Below are positions 22,165 through 24,987 of a stretch of DNA of 24,987 nucleotides, piece after piece (positions within the stretch are counted from its first letter, which is position 1; each line of letters begins with the position of its first letter). This DNA is from Casp-actino8 sp964614655 (GTDB lineage Bacteria > Actinomycetota > Acidimicrobiia > Acidimicrobiales > Ilumatobacteraceae). The position numbers and the translations under genes are program-made. The stretch spans positions 1 through 24,987 of the forward strand of contig CAZTPF010000029.1 in the NCBI GenBank assembly GCA_964614655.1. The letters run 5' to 3'. The notes below the pieces were generated by a model, which saw nothing but the letters and a program-made list of their open reading frames with translations, searched no databases and was not told the DNA's origin.

Positions 22165-23550
22165 CGGCATCTGGGTGGAAAAGAGGTGGCTCACCAGGTC
22201 TTTTTCCAGCAGATCTCCGAGAGCCGGGGCCGTGATCGGCTCACCGAAGAGGGGACCGCTCTGCCGGTGGCAGCCGAGGGCGGCAAGGCGATGAGAGTCG
22301 TCGATCGAGACGACCCCACCGGCGCCGAAGTCGAGTTCGAGACGGCGCGCCACATCGGCGACCGCTCCGAGGAGTGCATCGTCGACCGGCCGACGTCCGG
22401 CGACGACCGAACCGGTTGCCCGGAGTTCGTCGATCGACCCCAGGAGTTCGAGGTCGGACAGATCGTGGAGGGCCACCTGGGCGCCTCGGGCTCGAAGGTC
22501 GGCGAACAACCCGGCTGCGTGGATGGGATCGACGGCCAACACCTCGCTGGTGACGTCGAGGGTGACTCGGGACATGTCGAGATCCACGAAGGCGGCTGCG
22601 ATCTGGCCGTCTCGCCAGGCTCGCGGGGTGCATCGGCGGGGAAGATCGAGGCGGAATCGAAAGTCCGAGGGAAGCCCGAGCAGGTCGAGGCGCCGCAGAA
22701 TCGGTCGGGCTTCCCGTGCCACTGCGACGGCCAGTCGCTCGACCGTGTTGGCGTCTCGCGCCACGTTGTGCAGGTCCTCCTCGTCGAGGATCGTCCCGTC
22801 GTGGCGGATCCACCGGGGAACGATCTCGGCGCCGACCGGACGACCGCTCCGCACGTCGAATTCAGGTCGAAAGAAGGGTTGGATCTCTCCCCGATCGAGG
22901 GCTCGCCTCAAGTCGGCTTCGTCGAGGGCTCGTCGTCGATCGGCGGCCCGCATCTCGGATCCGAACACTTCGATCCGATCTCGACCGTGTTCCTTGGCTC
23001 GTTGCAACGCCTGATCGGCCGAACCGAGGACGGCGACCGCTGACGAGTCATCCCATGGTCCGATGGCGACCCCGACACTGGCACTGACACGAAGAAGACG
23101 GCCGCTGATTTCGACCGGTTCGATGATCGATCGGGCCAATCGTTCGGAGAAGGTCGCTCCACCGTCACCGGTCGTGTCGACGAAGGTCACTGCGAACTCG
23201 TCGCCACCGATGCGAGCCGCATCGCCGTCGGAGCCGACGACCCGAGCGATGCGGCGACCGACGACGCGCAGCAGCTCGTCACCGGATGCATGACCGAGAG
23301 TGTCGTTGATGGTCTTGAAGCGGTCGAGATCGAGATAGAGGACCGTGGTGCGCGCTGCGTCTTCGGCAAGATTGGCGTCGAGCCGTTCGAGGAACCCGAC
23401 CCGGTTGAGGAGTCCGCTCAGCTCGTCGTGCCGAACTGTGTGTTCGAGGGAGTCGAGGCGAAGTCGCTGGTCACGAAGGCGTCGTGCGACGACGAGCGCA
23501 GCGACACAGCCGATCACGAGGATCGACGCCAGGAGCACCAGCCAGTTCAC
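22162..23550 (-). CDS. Diguanylate cyclase (GGDEF) with degenerate EAL domain
   Basis: This is a membrane-anchored c-di-GMP signalling protein of 462 aa. One N-terminal transmembrane helix (about 3-22) and a short linker precede the GGDEF domain. That domain has DELSGLLNR and VLYLDLDRFKTINDTLGHASGDELL, with an intact GGDEF at 115-119, so cyclase activity is likely. The inhibitory I-site is absent: at the RxxD position there is GSDG. The following EAL-like domain (about 213-455) keeps the fold outline (IQPFFRPEFDVRSGRPVGAE) but not the active site. EIVPRW replaces the EAL motif, and the usual DDFGTGYSSL is HDLSDLELLGS. The KxD and ExxE-type metal-binding positions are not recognisable. So the EAL part probably binds a ligand or protein rather than degrading c-di-GMP. 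GTG 23550 is the start. It lies 44 bp after the DUF1295 gene on the same strand. Confidence 0.9.
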   Translation of the reverse strand: MNWLVLLASILVIGCVAALVVARRLRDQRLRLDSLEHTVRHDELSGLLNRVGFLERLDANLAEDAARTTVLYLDLDRFKTINDTLGHASGDELLRVVGRRIARVVGSDGDAARIGGDEFAVTFVDTTGDGGATFSERLARSIIEPVEISGRLLRVSASVGVAIGPWDDSSAVAVLGSADQALQRAKEHGRDRIEVFGSEMRAADRRRALDEADLRRALDRGEIQPFFRPEFDVRSGRPVGAEIVPRWIRHDGTILDEEDLHNVARDANTVERLAVAVAREARPILRRLDLLGLPSDFRFRLDLPRRCTPRAWRDGQIAAAFVDLDMSRVTLDVTSEVLAVDPIHAAGLFADLRARGAQVALHDLSDLELLGSIDELRATGSVVAGRRPVDDALLGAVADVARRLELDFGAGGVVSIDDSHRLAALGCHRQSGPLFGEPITAPALGDLLEKDLVSHLFSTQMP

Positions 23551-23594
23551 GGTCGGTCATCGGCTGATCCGTTCCGGAACTTGAGGGGGAATCG

Positions 23595-24473
23595 TCAGCG
23601 AGAGCGAAGGCGGGGGATGAGAAGAGGGGTTCGCTCGCAGTACTCCGACCAGCCCGGACGTCGCTCCATGCTGCGCTTCTCGGCGAACGGGATGCTGGCG
23701 GTCAGGAACATGACGGTCATGGCCAGCGCTCCGATACCCGTCCACCACGACCCGAGGTCGGCCGCCAGGGCAAAGAAGAAGAGTCCCCACCACCACAGCA
23801 TCTCGCCGAGATAGTTGGGGTGGCGACTACGAGACCACAGCCCGATGTCGAGGACGTCGCCGGGTTGTTTGGTGCGGTTGAAGCGGCGGAGATCGACGTC
23901 GGCAAAGTGCTCGAGAGCCGTTCCGGTGAGGGCGAGAACCACCGCGATCACGTCGAGGACGTTGAAACTGCGGCCGGGGATCGACGCCGCCGCGACCATC
24001 GGAAGAGATCCGAGTGTCACGACGACCAACGGGAACAGATGGACCGACGTGAGACTCGTGAGCCATCGGGGCATTGGAGCGTCGGCGTACAGCTTCACGT
24101 AGCGCCAGTCCTCGTGATGCAGGCCGGGCCAGCCGATCGCCCAGTTCGCCGTGAGGCGAACACCCCATGCGAGCGCGCACAGAGCGACCAGCCATCGGCG
24201 CACATCGCTGGTGTCGTCGATCGTGAACACGAACCAGAAGGCGATCACGGGTGGAAGGACACTCCACCAGGCGTCGAACGTGGACCCGTTCTGGACCAAC
24301 TGACTCACCACGTAGAGGACTGCGACCGAAGCGGCGTATCCGAAGATCAGATCACCGTACGGGTCGGACGTCGTCGATGCGACGAAGAGTGCGGCGGCGA
24401 TGGACACCACGTACAAAGCGGTGATGAACACGAGTGAGCGCGAGCGAGACCAGTGGCCGAGTCGGTAGTTCAT
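23595..24473 (-). CDS. DUF1295 / steroid 5-alpha-reductase-like membrane protein
   Basis: This is an integral membrane protein of 292 aa with about seven hydrophobic helices, belonging to the DUF1295 family (steroid 5-alpha-reductase C-terminal fold, distantly related to isoprenylcysteine methyltransferases). The hallmark GLWSRSRHPNYLGEMLWWWGLFF lies in the C-terminal third. It is preceded by EHFADVDLRRFNRTK and followed by PFAEKRSMERRPGWSEYCERTPLLIP, all typical. Members are NADPH-dependent reductases or methyltransferases acting on lipid substrates, and the specific reaction is unknown. ATG 24473 is chosen over a frame opening at 24563. It lies 6 nt after CATGAT, a weak -10 match, so the mRNA may be leaderless. 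It is divergent from the acyltransferase across 44 bp, and both may act on membrane lipids. Confidence 0.88.
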   Translation of the reverse strand: MNYRLGHWSRSRSLVFITALYVVSIAAALFVASTTSDPYGDLIFGYAASVAVLYVVSQLVQNGSTFDAWWSVLPPVIAFWFVFTIDDTSDVRRWLVALCALAWGVRLTANWAIGWPGLHHEDWRYVKLYADAPMPRWLTSLTSVHLFPLVVVTLGSLPMVAAASIPGRSFNVLDVIAVVLALTGTALEHFADVDLRRFNRTKQPGDVLDIGLWSRSRHPNYLGEMLWWWGLFFFALAADLGSWWTGIGALAMTVMFLTASIPFAEKRSMERRPGWSEYCERTPLLIPRLRSR

Positions 24474-24505
24474 GCCCACATCATGACCCAGGTTTCCCGA
24501 GGCTC

Positions 24506-24511
24506 TACGAT
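24506..24511 (+). promoter_or_regulatory. -10 element, leaderless acyltransferase
   Basis: TACGAT lies 6 nt before ATG 24518. No ribosome binding site is present in the 44-bp divergent spacer. Confidence 0.55.
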
Positions 24512-24517
24512 TCGTCC

Positions 24518-24987
24518 ATGGGGAGGCGATGGAAGAGCATCCCGGGTCTGATCCTGGGCGCACTCGTGCTCGTGGGCTCGATTCCGCTCTGGTTGCCGAT
24601 CGCCCTGGTTCTCGACCTGGTGAGAGGGAAGTTCCGCTGTCCGACCGTGCGTCTGCTGTCGTTCGCCGTGATGTGGGCCTGGATCGAAGTGGCCGGTGTG
24701 TTGATGTCGGGTCTCTTCTGGCTGGCCGGTCAGCGTCGCAACCATCGGGTCCACTATTCCTTGCAACGTTGGTGGGCGGCGCGGCTGATGACGGCGCTGA
24801 AGTTCACCACCGGTCTCGCCCTGCAGGTCGACGGAGTCGACGCACTCCGCCCCGGACCCGTCATGTTGTTCGCCCGGCACGCGAGCCTCGCTGATTCGCT
24901 GGTGTCGGCCTACGTGACGACGTCGCTGGCGCGACTGAATCCCCGATACGTCCTGAAGAAGGAGTTGCTGATCGATCCGTGTCTCGA
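24518..24987 (+). CDS. 1-acyl-glycerol-3-phosphate acyltransferase-like, partial
   Basis: This gene runs off the right edge; about 156 codons are visible. The chain opens with MGRRWKSIPGLILGALVLVG and a second hydrophobic stretch (about 45-67), giving membrane association. Then come RWWAARLMTALKFTTGLALQVDGVDALRPGPVMLFARHASLADSL. The acyltransferase motif H-x4-D is His 121 to Asp 126 (HASLAD). YVLKKELLIDPCL follows, matching the second PlsC block of the family. Such enzymes transfer an acyl chain to lysophosphatidate or another acceptor in phospholipid synthesis. The catalytic glycine/proline blocks further on are outside the window. TACGAT 6 nt before the ATG indicates a leaderless start. Confidence 0.85.
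   Translation, partial: MGRRWKSIPGLILGALVLVGSIPLWLPIALVLDLVRGKFRCPTVRLLSFAVMWAWIEVAGVLMSGLFWLAGQRRNHRVHYSLQRWWAARLMTALKFTTGLALQVDGVDALRPGPVMLFARHASLADSLVSAYVTTSLARLNPRYVLKKELLIDPCL

Noticed and set aside
22153..23043. Plus-strand open frame of 296 codons opposite the GGDEF/EAL gene
   Set aside because: It is a shadow of the real gene. The minus strand has intact GGDEF and EAL-like domains.

Overview
The window is a high-GC, densely coded bacterial segment that looks like a high-GC actinobacterium, most plausibly class Acidimicrobiia. The assignment is an inference. It rests on an F420-type LLM oxidoreductase, a fused LivH-LivM permease, an EthA-like Baeyer-Villiger monooxygenase, many GTG starts, and repeated promoters of the form TANNNT placed 6-8 nt before a start codon (leaderless mRNAs). 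No rRNA, tRNA, CRISPR array, insertion sequence or phage gene was recognised. No gene-free stretch exceeds about 200 bp. The sequence is a draft scaffold with three 100-N gaps. The first two (4273-4372, 15414-15513) are flanked by exact 55-bp duplications and are almost certainly artefacts. The third (17761-17860) is a real gap inside a permease gene.

Layout. 17-3133 (+): an unrecognised protein, an F420/LLM oxidoreductase and a short single-TM FtsH-type protease. 3130-7127 (-): an SDR, then a NarL-type response regulator overlapping its PAS/HisKA_3 histidine kinase, then an alkyl-sulfatase-like metallo-beta-lactamase protein. 7207-8700 (+): an EthA-like monooxygenase, divergent from the SDR. 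8710-12100 (-): a tight operon SDR > zinc-independent MDR reductase > methyltransferase. This is divergent from a TetR regulator (12167-12799), and the two -10 elements overlap. 12862-19154 (+): a flavin split-barrel protein, carotenoid/stilbene cleavage oxygenase, LivK-type binding lipoprotein, fused LivH-LivM permease and a 2OG-Fe(II) oxygenase. This reads as an uptake-plus-oxidation locus, but no LivG/LivF ATPase is present.

19165-24987: an unrecognised Trp-rich protein with a 14-codon ORF upstream of it, then a translationally overlapping pair of exported proteins, then a minus-strand group of DUF1295 membrane protein > GGDEF/degenerate-EAL protein > EamA transporter. The window ends in a partial acyltransferase.

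Taken together, the gene content (BVMO, two SDRs, MDR, CCD, 2OG oxygenase, LLM enzyme, alkyl-sulfatase-like hydrolase, Liv uptake) suggests a heterotroph that oxidises hydrophobic or isoprenoid/aromatic compounds. No substrate can be assigned from sequence. The most notable points are the false gaps, the leaderless promoter signature, the ATPase-less transporter-oxygenase operon, the domain-stripped FtsH, the degenerate EAL domain, and the small-ORF/exported-pair locus.
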